50,151 nt of DNA from an uncultured Schlesneria sp. (GTDB lineage: Bacteria > Planctomycetota > Planctomycetia > Planctomycetales > Planctomycetaceae), in assembly GCA_903871875.1 (NCBI GenBank), contig CAIQIR010000074.1:1-50151 (forward strand), read 5' to 3'. The notes beneath the pieces were generated by a model. That model had not been told where the DNA came from. It did no database searches and saw only the letters and a list, made by a program, of their open reading frames with translations. Numbering within the stretch: the stretch's first letter is position 1; each line of letters opens with the position of its first letter. Shown here piece after piece: positions 10,137 to 17,983 of the stretch. A program made the position numbers and the translations under genes.

Positions 10137-10655
10137 TCACCATTGATCCGACCGGTAGTTCACCGGTTTACCCAGTCCGGGCCGACCGGGTAAACCGATC
10201 GTTTTCGACTTCTGGTTCGCATCGAGCTGGCCATCCAAATCGAAACTAGATTCCGAACCGAACAGATCCACCACGTTGGTCGAACCCGAGTGGTCGCCGA
10301 AGAACTCGTCTCGAATGGACGGCAGCGAAACGGCGATCATCAAAATCACGGCCAACGCCATCACCGACGCAGGAATCCAACCATTGAAACGTTCCCGGCG
10401 ATGAAGGGTTTCCCATTCGGAAATTCGCGAGACCAGCCCCGGCCAGATGCTTCGTTTGGCCGATTCGATGGACAACGTTTCGGCCGACAATCCCTGCAAC
10501 ACTTCCAGACTCGATTGCAGCTCGTTCCGTCGACATTCGCAATCGTGGCATTTTTCCAGGTGCTTGGCGACATCACTTGCCGTGGCTGCGTCGGGCAGAT
10601 CCTGACCAACCCACAGCGGAAGCAATGACTTCACCTGTCGACAATCCATCATCAT
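10137..10655 (-). CDS. Anti-sigma factor with zinc-binding N-terminus and one membrane helix
   Basis: 172 residues. An N-terminal zinc anti-sigma motif is visible as Cys5 plus HLEKCHDCE (H-x3-C-x2-C, about residues 32-40). A single membrane segment (WIPASVMALAVILMIAVSL, about 93-111) and an extracytoplasmic tail follow. The gene begins at an ATG that overlaps the TGA of the upstream sigma factor (ATGA, 10652-10655), implying translational coupling and the usual cognate pairing. Two further in-frame ATGs lie at 10652 and 10649. It probably sequesters the sigma factor at the membrane until a signal leads to its release. An inverted repeat lies inside its last codons. Confidence 0.85.
   Translation of the reverse strand: MMMDCRQVKSLLPLWVGQDLPDAATASDVAKHLEKCHDCECRRNELQSSLEVLQGLSAETLSIESAKRSIWPGLVSRISEWETLHRRERFNGWIPASVMALAVILMIAVSLPSIRDEFFGDHSGSTNVVDLFGSESSFDLDGQLDANQKSKTIGLPGRPGLGKPVNYRSDQW
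10164..10197 (-). terminator. Inverted repeat within the 3' end of the anti-sigma gene
   Basis: Ten-base perfect arms, CGGTTTACCC (10164-10173) and GGGTAAACCG (10188-10197), with a 14-base loop. They lie 27-60 bases before the stop codon of the anti-sigma gene. No T-run follows; it may terminate transcription or protect the 3' end. Confidence 0.4.
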
Positions 10656-11335
10656 TTGTCCTTTCGTCTTTTCTGACTACCCGATTCCGGCCGCCCCTCA
10701 ATGGGAATCGGTGATTCTTCGCCGCCCACTCCATCGCGACGTTTGACCCATAAATCGTGGAACATCGACCGAGCTTCGGCGAGCCGCCAACGGACCGTCG
10801 CTTCTTTTCGCTCCAAAATGGCCGCGATTTCCGAGGTCGAGAAGTTCTGTAGCTCACGCAATGTCAGCACCACGCGATAATTCTCGGGAATCTGCTCCAA
10901 AACCGCGGCCACTTCTTGCTCGAGATCGATTTGCTGTCGTGGATCGACAACCGCCGGATCAGGATCGCGTTCGGTTCCTCTTTCCGAAAATAACAACCAC
11001 CAACCGCGCCGCTTGCGGCGACGCAAATAGTCCAAGGTCTGATTCACCCCGATTCGAAACAACCAAGGCCCAAATCGACGGGAGGTATCAAATTGCCCCA
11101 ACCGTTGATAGGCCTTGAGAAATGCCTCCTGAGCCAGATCCTCGGCCAGTTCCTGACTTTTCACAAACTGCAGGATGACACGGATCATCCGCCGTTCGTA
11201 GCGGGTGACCAATTCACCAAACGCGGCTTGGTTTCCACGGCGCGCTTCGTCCACCAGGCGCGATTCTTGCGTCGCGCTGGCCACATCGTCCACGCCGGAA
11301 ATTTCGCTGTCCGGTAAGGTCATCGTGTCTAGCAT
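10652..11335 (-). CDS. ECF-type RNA polymerase sigma factor (RpoE-like)
   Basis: 227 residues from the ATG at 11335; the frame stays open to 11488, but those extra residues do not resemble sigma factor. Region 2 is seen as AFGELVTRYERRMIRVI followed by LAEDLAQEAFLKAYQRL and WLFRIGVNQTLDYLRRRK. Region 4 is seen as LRELQNFSTSEIAAILERK then EATVRWRLAEARSMF. There is no region 1 or 3, as expected for group 4 sigma factors. It is followed with an ATGA overlap by its probable anti-sigma factor. An alternative start four codons downstream (11323) is possible, since neither has a strong ribosome site. The regulon is unknown. Confidence 0.9.
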   Translation of the reverse strand: MLDTMTLPDSEISGVDDVASATQESRLVDEARRGNQAAFGELVTRYERRMIRVILQFVKSQELAEDLAQEAFLKAYQRLGQFDTSRRFGPWLFRIGVNQTLDYLRRRKRRGWWLLFSERGTERDPDPAVVDPRQQIDLEQEVAAVLEQIPENYRVVLTLRELQNFSTSEIAAILERKEATVRWRLAEARSMFHDLWVKRRDGVGGEESPIPIEGRPESGSQKRRKDK

Positions 11336-11516
11336 TTGGGCACCCGACAGGATACTACGTCGGAATGCAGGTGATCGTTGGGGTCGATTGTCAAAAACTG
11401 ACGCCGAAATATTAACGGATTTCCGAAAAGATGCCTCGATCAAACCCCTAAAATTTATCACACTGACGGGGCGGGCAATTTCCGCCAATTGTCTTTAGAT
11501 TCAGGAACTTCCCGCC

Positions 11517-12371
11517 GTGCATGCGATCCTGGCCTTTAGCCTGTTACTTAATACCGCCAATCCCCTGCCCGCCGGAAAATCCGTTGTCGACGTCGAATTT
11601 GGCGACGTTCCGCTCAGACTTTACACTTATAAGCCGCAGGACTACGTCAACGGACCACTGATTATGGTCTTTCACGGTGTCCTGCGTAATGCGGAGGAAT
11701 ACCGCGATGATTCGATCGAAATGGCGGATCGTTTGGGAGCCATGATTGTCGCGCCGCTGTTCGACGACGTGCAATTTCCGAAACGGAAATACCAATTCGG
11801 CGGCATCCTGCAAGACGGGCAAGCGGCCCCCCGTGAGGAATGGACGGGCGAATACGTCAATCGAATCGTGAAGGAGATTCGTCGGCGCGAAGGCCGCCCC
11901 GATCTGCCGCTGTATTTGATCGGTCATTCCGGCGGCGGCCAATTCCTGGTTCGACTTGCGGGGTTCATTCAAACCGATGCCAAGCGAATCGTGGCGGCGA
12001 ATTCCGGTACCTACCTGTTCCCAACTCGTGAAGCCGATTTTCCGTTCGGCCTGGGCGGTTTACCGGAAGAATTACAGACCGATGAACACTTGAAAGCCTA
12101 TCTGGCCCAGCCACTCACATTTTACCTGGGCAGCAACGATACCGAACGCGATGAGTATCTGGACATCTTTCCCGCCGCTGATGCCCAAGGGAACGTCCGA
12201 TTCGAACGCGGGAAAAATGCCTTCGCGGCCGGTAAGAAGCTGGCCTCTGAACGACGATGGCCCTTCGGTTGGAAGCTGGTAGTGGCCGAAGGCATCGAAC
12301 ACGACCACACGAAGATGTTCAACCATGCGCAATGTGCGATTGCATTGGGCCTGGAGGAGCGTAAAAGATGA
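11517..12371 (+). CDS. Secreted alpha/beta hydrolase, esterase/depolymerase-like
   Basis: 284 residues starting at GTG with AGGA ten bases upstream. A short hydrophobic N-terminus (ILAFSLLLNTANPLPAG) looks like a signal peptide. IMVFHGVLRNAEEYRDD is the oxyanion-hole region, and YLIGHSGGGQFLVRLAG carries the nucleophile elbow G-H-S-G-G with Ser near residue 138. A late His in GIEHDHTKMF is the candidate catalytic histidine. Related proteins are annotated as poly(3-hydroxybutyrate) depolymerase-like or general esterases; the substrate cannot be told. It is transcribed divergently from the ECF sigma gene and converges with the kinase gene at 12482. Confidence 0.78.
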   Translation: MHAILAFSLLLNTANPLPAGKSVVDVEFGDVPLRLYTYKPQDYVNGPLIMVFHGVLRNAEEYRDDSIEMADRLGAMIVAPLFDDVQFPKRKYQFGGILQDGQAAPREEWTGEYVNRIVKEIRRREGRPDLPLYLIGHSGGGQFLVRLAGFIQTDAKRIVAANSGTYLFPTREADFPFGLGGLPEELQTDEHLKAYLAQPLTFYLGSNDTERDEYLDIFPAADAQGNVRFERGKNAFAAGKKLASERRWPFGWKLVVAEGIEHDHTKMFNHAQCAIALGLEERKR

Positions 12372-12481
12372 TTTGCTGAATCGCGGCGGTCTTGGTCTTC
12401 CCGTTATTGGGCATGACCCCAGCAGTATCAGGAATTTTCAGCTTCCCCCGCCGTAGCCACTCCTCCGAATCCCGGACACCA

Positions 12482-14692
12482 CTACTTCTGAAACAGCGGT
12501 CCGACATAGGCGTTCATCAGCCGTCCAAGTTGCGTCTCAGCCCAGGGTGTCGTTCCAAACGATTCCCGAGTGTCCCGCGACATCTGCCACAGCAACGTGA
12601 AGAAGCTCAGCGGGATCCGGATGATCGCTCCAAATGAAAGGGGCAGCAGACCAAGATAGGACATGCGGCGAAGCAGCGTGAGGTTCTGACGCACATAGAT
12701 GCAGTGGGCTGCGACAAACGAAATCGCGCTCATGATCAGCCACATCGCCACAATATAGACCGGGAACTGCGGATTGAACGAGAAGAAAAGCGTCAGCAGG
12801 ATGTCAAAGGCCCCAGCAAAGTACCAACCAATCCACAGAGACGGTCCGATCGCTCGCTTGATCAGATCTCGGGTTTCGACGGGAAGACTTCGCAGGAACT
12901 CATAACTCCATCGCAGCAGTTCGTTCATCCAGGAATTGAGCAGCGCAAAGAAAGTTGGTGGAGTCGCATCGGCTTCGATGCTGCCTTCCGATATCCCAGC
13001 AGCAATCGTCCCCGGCAGACGCGGAAGTGCGGTGGGCCAAAGGTAGCGAAGCAATATGAGAAAGAGGAAACCGCCAGCTCCGATTACCGTCAGAAATTGA
13101 AACTCATTCATTGACATACCCGGACTGCGGGTTCCCAATATCGCCATACCGATGCCCAGGCAAATCAACAGCGTCCAGGGAAACCCCGTCTTCGGAGTTT
13201 CCGTTTTCACCGCCTGTGTTTCATCTCCAATCCCAGCGTTGAATGAATTGGCTTCTGCATGAGGCGGTTGGGAACGAGAGTCCCCTAGCGTTGGTTTGAT
13301 CCCCTGCCAGAAATAAATTCCTTTCGTCAGCTGCCACGACACCACCGCCAGAATGATGAGTTCAATCGGGCTGGCAGACAAGAACATCGCCGCAAGACAA
13401 ACACTCAGTGCGACCATGCGGGGTGACAACGGCCACGCCACGTAACTGGGTAACCACGTGGGCCGCTCCATCTGAAAGATTCTCTTGTTGAGCAAGACCT
13501 CTGGAATGTGAAACACGGGGTCGGGCTTGGGAATCACTTGTGGCTGCTGAACATGAGCGAGCCATTTCTCCAGCAAATCGGCAACGGCTTTGGCCGACGG
13601 AAATCGGTCCTCTGGATTCTTCGCCAGCAACCGCATGACGATGGCGCACAACCAATCGGGAATATCCTGATTGAGTTCTTGGATTGGTCGTGGGGGATCG
13701 TGACAGACCCGCTTCAGCACGCCCATGGTGGTGCTGGCCCGGAACGGCGAGTGCCCCACGCACATCGCATAGAGGACGCTTCCCAGGCTGAACAGATCGG
13801 CGCGGAAATCGACCACATCACCATTGGCCTGTTCGGGCGCCATATACTGAGGCGTGCCGGCGATCACACCGCTTTGGGTTAAACTGGCGTCGTCGACGGC
13901 GCGGGCCAGGCCGAAGTCGGTCAACTTGACTCGTTGAATACTGTTTTCGAGCAGAATGTTCGAAGGCTTGATGTCACGATGTACTAGCCCCTGGGCATGA
14001 GCTGCTGCCAACCCAGAGGCGGTCTGCATGCCGATCCGCAGAATCTCTTTGAGATCCAGCGACCCTTCGGCGTCTAATTTCTGTTGCAGCGAACGTCCCG
14101 GAATGTACTGCATGACAATCTTGGGCTGTTCGGTCGATGGATCGATCGCATGGATCGTAATCACGTGGTCGTGACTGACCGCTGCGATGGCTTGCGCTTC
14201 GCGAATAAATCGCTTACGCGCCTGTGGACTGTGTGCCAAATAGGGAGCCAAAACTTTCACCGCGACGACGCGATGCAGAGCGGGATCAAACGCTTTGAGG
14301 ACGATGCCCATTCCGCCCTGGCCAATCACCTCGGTGACTTCGTACGGCCCCAATCTTCCCAGTGAGCCGGGGTGATCGGACGGCTCGAGAAAATCGAGCG
14401 GGTTAGTCGGACCGGGGTTCGGACCTGCCGACTCAAAAAATTGATCAGCCTTCATCCGTTCGATGGCATCTGCCAAAACCGATTCTTTCGACTCCGGTAA
14501 TTCCTGCTTCAGGTGGTCCAACGCGGCGTCCCACGAGGATGTTCCCGCCACGAGTGATTCCAATCCCCGCTGACAGACTTCACAACCGTCAACGTGCGTT
14601 TGAATCGAAAGCTGCTCGTCTGGTGGCAGCGTGCCATCGATCAAGGCCTGCAGCACCGCAGAGGTCGGGCAGGAGTTGGGAAGTTCGATCAT
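12482..14692 (-). CDS. Membrane Ser/Thr protein kinase with N-terminal zinc-finger
   Basis: 736 residues. The first 45 carry Cys8 and H33-x3-C37-x2-C40 (HVDGCEVC), a zinc motif like that of anti-sigma factors. The PknB-type kinase domain spans about 117-375, with the glycine loop GQGGMGIVLKA, VAVKVL, the catalytic loop HRDIKPSN, the DFG motif (TDFGLARAV) and GTPQYMAPEQ. The C-terminal half holds about seven hydrophobic segments, replacing the usual extracytoplasmic sensor domains. Just upstream on the same strand is an ECF sigma factor. This combination is known in Planctomycetes, where the kinase is thought to control the sigma factor. A shared promoter-like block precedes both genes. Confidence 0.92.
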   Translation of the reverse strand: MIELPNSCPTSAVLQALIDGTLPPDEQLSIQTHVDGCEVCQRGLESLVAGTSSWDAALDHLKQELPESKESVLADAIERMKADQFFESAGPNPGPTNPLDFLEPSDHPGSLGRLGPYEVTEVIGQGGMGIVLKAFDPALHRVVAVKVLAPYLAHSPQARKRFIREAQAIAAVSHDHVITIHAIDPSTEQPKIVMQYIPGRSLQQKLDAEGSLDLKEILRIGMQTASGLAAAHAQGLVHRDIKPSNILLENSIQRVKLTDFGLARAVDDASLTQSGVIAGTPQYMAPEQANGDVVDFRADLFSLGSVLYAMCVGHSPFRASTTMGVLKRVCHDPPRPIQELNQDIPDWLCAIVMRLLAKNPEDRFPSAKAVADLLEKWLAHVQQPQVIPKPDPVFHIPEVLLNKRIFQMERPTWLPSYVAWPLSPRMVALSVCLAAMFLSASPIELIILAVVSWQLTKGIYFWQGIKPTLGDSRSQPPHAEANSFNAGIGDETQAVKTETPKTGFPWTLLICLGIGMAILGTRSPGMSMNEFQFLTVIGAGGFLFLILLRYLWPTALPRLPGTIAAGISEGSIEADATPPTFFALLNSWMNELLRWSYEFLRSLPVETRDLIKRAIGPSLWIGWYFAGAFDILLTLFFSFNPQFPVYIVAMWLIMSAISFVAAHCIYVRQNLTLLRRMSYLGLLPLSFGAIIRIPLSFFTLLWQMSRDTRESFGTTPWAETQLGRLMNAYVGPLFQK

Positions 14693-15130
14693 GATGGGGT
14701 CAGCTCTTTCTTCTCGTTGGATGAAAAGAGTTTACCGCGAAAGGTTCGTGGCACAGAGGCCGATCGTTCGTAATTCGCAGACTCTTCCCATGAATACGAA
14801 CGGCGAGTGAAAAGATATCGCGAAAATGATCTGTTCGGGAAATGTGTGTCGGAATTGCGACGGAGCCGGTCCGACGTCCGCTTTTTGGCTTTCGTCAGTA
14901 CGCGACTCCACTTCAGACAAATGGCCGAGAAACTCGCCGTCCGAAACGGTAAGGCCTGACGTAGGTGAACCCAATTCGCTTCGTACGCGAGCTTGTGTGG
15001 TCATCGCCATTCCACCGAGGTAATCATGTGCGCATGGGTCACTTTCAGTTCCTCGATTTTTCCGTCGGCGACTTTGACGAGAAGTGGTCATGAGGACAAC
15101 GGTCCTGCGAAATTGTGAAAACCCGTTTCC
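14693..15130. other. 438-base gap between the sigma and kinase genes
   Basis: Holds the candidate kinase promoter (14789-14828). A 119-codon open frame on the minus strand (14732-15091) crosses the promoter-like block and resembles no family I know, so I do not call it a gene. Nothing else is recognisable. Confidence 0.5.
14789..14828 (-). promoter_or_regulatory. Candidate ECF-type promoter of the kinase gene
   Basis: On the minus strand CATTTTCGCGATA (14816-14828) is followed by a CGCCGT element and TCGTATTCAT. The same 13 bases, followed by CGCCGT and CCGTAATGAG, occur upstream of the neighbouring ECF sigma gene. The repetition and matching spacing suggest both are read by the same sigma factor. 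Confidence 0.45.
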
Positions 15131-15733
15131 TTAGTCTTCACCGACGAGCAATTTGACTTGATCCTTCAGCCGGTTCATGACTCGCCCCTTGGCGAGATAG
15201 ACGGCGGCCAACGTCAAATCGAGTTTTTGTGCCACTTCCTGCCCCTTCAGGCCCTCGACGGCGGTCAACCAGAACGCCTGCCATGTCGTCGGAGTGAAAT
15301 CTTGTTTCACCGCACTGGCGGCATAGTGAAAAAGTTGACGTTCATAGTCGGCGTCCCATTCGACGCTGCCTTGCAGACTGTCCGGTTGGGGAAACTCGTT
15401 CAACTGCCGATGGGCGTTCGTGTCTCCAGTCCCATTGACGCGATGACTGTCTTTCCGCCAATGATCGGTCAATCGATTTTGTACGATGGTGAACAGCCAG
15501 CCCCGGAAGGAACCACGCTTGGGGTCGTATTCTAAGCTCTTCGCCGCCGTCGAGACCTGGCGCAACACATCTTGGGTCAGGTCGGCAGAATCAGCATCTT
15601 GCAGGCCCCGTTTACGCAAAAAGCCATACACCAGCGGCGCATACAAGTCGACGAACTTTTCCCAAGCCTCTTGGTCGCGCACATCTCGAATGCGAACGAG
15701 CAACGTCACTTGTGTCGGCGGAATGCTATTCAT
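15131..15733 (-). CDS. ECF sigma factor paired with the Ser/Thr kinase
   Basis: 200 residues from the ATG at 15733, which has AGAGG just upstream; an in-frame GTG at 15748 would place that ribosome site inside the gene. Region 2 is visible as WEKFVDLYAPLVYGFLRKRG, then DLTQDVLRQV and GWLFTIVQNRLTDHWRK. Region 4 is visible as VEGLKGQEVAQKLDLTLAA followed by VYLAKGRVMNRLK. It is the type of ECF factor that in Planctomycetes lacks a classical anti-sigma gene and travels with a protein kinase. The kinase lies 438 bases downstream on the same strand. A promoter-like block shared with the kinase (15748-15786) suggests autoregulation. Target genes are unknown. Confidence 0.9.
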   Translation of the reverse strand: MNSIPPTQVTLLVRIRDVRDQEAWEKFVDLYAPLVYGFLRKRGLQDADSADLTQDVLRQVSTAAKSLEYDPKRGSFRGWLFTIVQNRLTDHWRKDSHRVNGTGDTNAHRQLNEFPQPDSLQGSVEWDADYERQLFHYAASAVKQDFTPTTWQAFWLTAVEGLKGQEVAQKLDLTLAAVYLAKGRVMNRLKDQVKLLVGED

Positions 15734-15747
15734 GAAAACCTCTGGCA

Positions 15748-15786
15748 CTCATTACGGATGACGGCGGACAAGTTATCGCGAAAATG
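15748..15786 (-). promoter_or_regulatory. Candidate autoregulated promoter of the ECF sigma gene
   Basis: Minus-strand CATTTTCGCGATA (15774-15786) followed by ACTTGTC, CGCCGT and CCGTAATGAG, ending 15 bases before the ATG. The 13-base block is identical to one upstream of the kinase gene. If ECF-dependent, the GCGATAACTT part would be near -35 and CGTAATG near -10; this assignment is inference. Confidence 0.45.
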
Positions 15787-15998
15787 TCTGAATTTCCGCC
15801 AAATGATCAAAATCGTCATTTTTGACCCGGGGGGGGGCGTCATCCGACCACAATCGTAAGAGGCTGAATTCGTGCCGATTCGGCCATTTGGCTCGTCGCG
15901 ATCCCAAGCGCAACGTACGATCACAGTCGCTGTGTGCCACGATTGATCCTCGACCGTTTGCCTCTTCTCTCTGGCCGACAAATCAAAGGAGCAGTTTT

Positions 15999-16829
15999 AT
16001 GTCCCGCGCGATTTCTCTATTGGTCGTTCTGCCAGTTCTTTTTCTGGCCGCACAGCCCGATCCGGTGGCTCCTGATCCTCAGTCACCTCGTCCCATCGCA
16101 GCGAAGGACAGTCTGTTCATGGAAGAGCTGACGTGGATGGAAATCCGTGATGCCATGCGCGGGGGAAAAGAGACTGTCATCGTGGCGACTGGGGGAATCG
16201 AACAAAATGGTCCCTACCTCGCCACGGGAAAACACAACATTATCCTCCGCGGAACGACCGAAGCCATTGCCCGTAAATTAAAGACAGCGCTCATTGCTTC
16301 GATCGTCCCGTTTGTCCCTGAAGGCGACATCGATCCCCCTTCGCTGCACATGAAATATCCGGGAACGGTCAGCCTGACCGAGGAGACCTTTCAAAGTTTG
16401 CTTCGCGACATTTGCAGTTGTATGCGAACGCACGGTTTCAAGAACATCATCTTGATCGGTGACAGTGGAGGAAATCAGGATGGCATGCGAGCAGTGGCGA
16501 AACAGCTCAACGAGAAGTGGCACGGCGATCGATCGAAGGTTTACTACATTCCCGAGTATTATGATTTCCAGTCGATATCCGATTGGTTGAGACCACAGGG
16601 GATCGTCGAAACTCCCGAGGGTCTGCACGACGATTTTGTCATCACCGCCCTGATGATGGCCGTCGATCCCGACAGCGTTCGCACCAAGGAGCGAATCGCC
16701 GCGAATCAATTCCGCATTAATGGCATCGAGCTGTCCCCGATGGAGCGGACGATCGAATGGGGGAGGAAAATGATCGATTTTCGAGCCGATGCAACCGTGA
16801 AAGCGATTCACGCGGCGCTGTCACGCTGA
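15999..16829 (+). CDS. Exported creatininase-fold protein with unusual metal-site residues
   Basis: 276 residues from the ATG at 15999, preceded by AAAGGAG. A hydrophobic N-terminus (ISLLVVLPVLFLAAQ) suggests export or a lipid-free signal peptide. The creatininase-family core is recognisable: ATGGIEQNGPYLATGKHN (about residues 63-80), LHMKYPGTVSLTEETF and ILIGDSGGNQDG. In classical creatininases the motifs read E-Q-H-G-P-H-L with a following Asp, then N-G-H. Here Asn70, His79 and Ser take the positions of His, Asp and His, so the metal set differs. This may be a distinct subfamily of amidohydrolases; creatinine itself is an unlikely substrate. It is divergent from the ECF sigma gene and convergent with the HD-GYP gene, with a 5-bp hairpin (CCGTC/GACGG, 16842-16854) between them. 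Confidence 0.75.
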   Translation: MSRAISLLVVLPVLFLAAQPDPVAPDPQSPRPIAAKDSLFMEELTWMEIRDAMRGGKETVIVATGGIEQNGPYLATGKHNIILRGTTEAIARKLKTALIASIVPFVPEGDIDPPSLHMKYPGTVSLTEETFQSLLRDICSCMRTHGFKNIILIGDSGGNQDGMRAVAKQLNEKWHGDRSKVYYIPEYYDFQSISDWLRPQGIVETPEGLHDDFVITALMMAVDPDSVRTKERIAANQFRINGIELSPMERTIEWGRKMIDFRADATVKAIHAALSR

Positions 16830-16864
16830 GATCGTAATTGCCGTCTGAGACGGGCTGCTCGTAT

Positions 16865-17974
16865 TCACACAAGCGGATCGGCCGCTTCTGTTCGGGCTCG
16901 TTCAATCCCAGCAGTTCCGTTCGTGGGGCGCTGTGGATCTGTGGCCGGTGACAACGTCGGTCCCACTTGCTCGCCTTTTCTTTGTGCCCCGGCAGCCGTT
17001 TTCCGAAACAGGTCTTCGCATTCGACAAACGCCGCGACAATCTCCGGATCAAAATGCTTTCCTGAATCCCGGACAATGATTGTTCGGGCCTGCTCGTGGG
17101 TATAGGCCGCTTTGTAAACGCGAACCGAGGTCAGCGCATCGTAGACATCGGCGACGGCCATGATTCGGGCCGCCAGGGGGATATCGTTACCGGAAAGTCC
17201 TTCCGGGTAACCACTGCCATCGAATTTTTCATGATGCGACAGAATGATGTTGTGGGCCATATGCAAAAAGCGGGCATTCGGATATTCGTCGCGCATCGCC
17301 GCAATCGTCTCGGCTCCGCGGACGGTGTGGGTCTTCATGACATCGAATTCTTCGTCGGTCAATGGCCCTGGTTTCAGCAAAATGCTGTCCGGAATGGCGA
17401 CTTTACCAATGTCGTGCAGAGGACTGGTTTCATAAATCAGCTGCACGAAATTGTCGTCAATCAGTGGCTGGAAGCGAGGATGCAATTGCAGTTCGCGGGC
17501 GAGCAAGCTGCAATAACTGCGAACCCGTTCCAGATGCTCGCCCGTTTCCGAATCGCGAGATTCCGCCAGACGGGCCAGCGCAAAAATCGTCAGACCGCGT
17601 GTTTCCAGATTGATGATCCGCTGGCCGGCATTCACGCGCATGATCAGCTCGCCCGGATCGAACGGTTTGCGAACATAATCATCGGCACCCGCTTCAAGCC
17701 CCATAATCGCATCCTGAGGACGATCGAACGACGTCAGCAGGATAAAGTAAACGTACCGACGATTCTCAGCACGTCGAACGGCTCGACACAGTTCGAGTCC
17801 ATTCATTTCCGGCATATTCCAATCGGACACGATCAGTTGATGCCGATCGATCATAAAGCGTTCGAATGCCTCGGCCCCATTCTTGGCGACAGTCACTTCG
17901 AAGCCGGAGCGTCGAAGCGTGTTTGCCAAAAATTGCCGCGTAAATGAATCGTCGTCGACGATCAGAACGTTCAT
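16865..17974 (-). CDS. Response regulator with HD-GYP output (c-di-GMP phosphodiesterase)
   Basis: 369 residues from the ATG at 17974, which has AAGGG about six bases upstream; an ATG at 17980 abuts it. The receiver domain (about 1-120) has the acidic triad VDDD, phospho-acceptor Asp51 in LIVSDWNMP and the conserved Lys in VRKPF. The HD-GYP domain (about 140-325) has SPLHDIGKVAIPD and HHEKFDGSGYPEG, so the catalytic residues for cyclic-di-GMP hydrolysis are complete. The last 45 residues are low-complexity. It starts 9 bases after the stop of the Amt hybrid kinase and is almost certainly co-transcribed with it, so it is the probable output partner. Confidence 0.93.
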   Translation of the reverse strand: MNVLIVDDDSFTRQFLANTLRRSGFEVTVAKNGAEAFERFMIDRHQLIVSDWNMPEMNGLELCRAVRRAENRRYVYFILLTSFDRPQDAIMGLEAGADDYVRKPFDPGELIMRVNAGQRIINLETRGLTIFALARLAESRDSETGEHLERVRSYCSLLARELQLHPRFQPLIDDNFVQLIYETSPLHDIGKVAIPDSILLKPGPLTDEEFDVMKTHTVRGAETIAAMRDEYPNARFLHMAHNIILSHHEKFDGSGYPEGLSGNDIPLAARIMAVADVYDALTSVRVYKAAYTHEQARTIIVRDSGKHFDPEIVAAFVECEDLFRKTAAGAQRKGEQVGPTLSPATDPQRPTNGTAGIERARTEAADPLV

Positions 17975-17983
17975 GATCATCCC

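Noticed and set aside
14732-15091. 119-codon frame between the sigma and kinase genes
   Set aside because: It overlaps the conserved promoter-like block, has no domain and no convincing codon pattern.
15829-15837. Run of nine G
   Set aside because: Not flanked by direct repeats or a gene start; could be phase-variable only if transcribed from a promoter I cannot place.
17096-17947. 283-codon open frame antisense to the HD-GYP gene
   Set aside because: It lies wholly opposite a gene with complete REC and HD-GYP motifs, and its own product shows no family signature; G/C-rich codon use opens long antisense frames.
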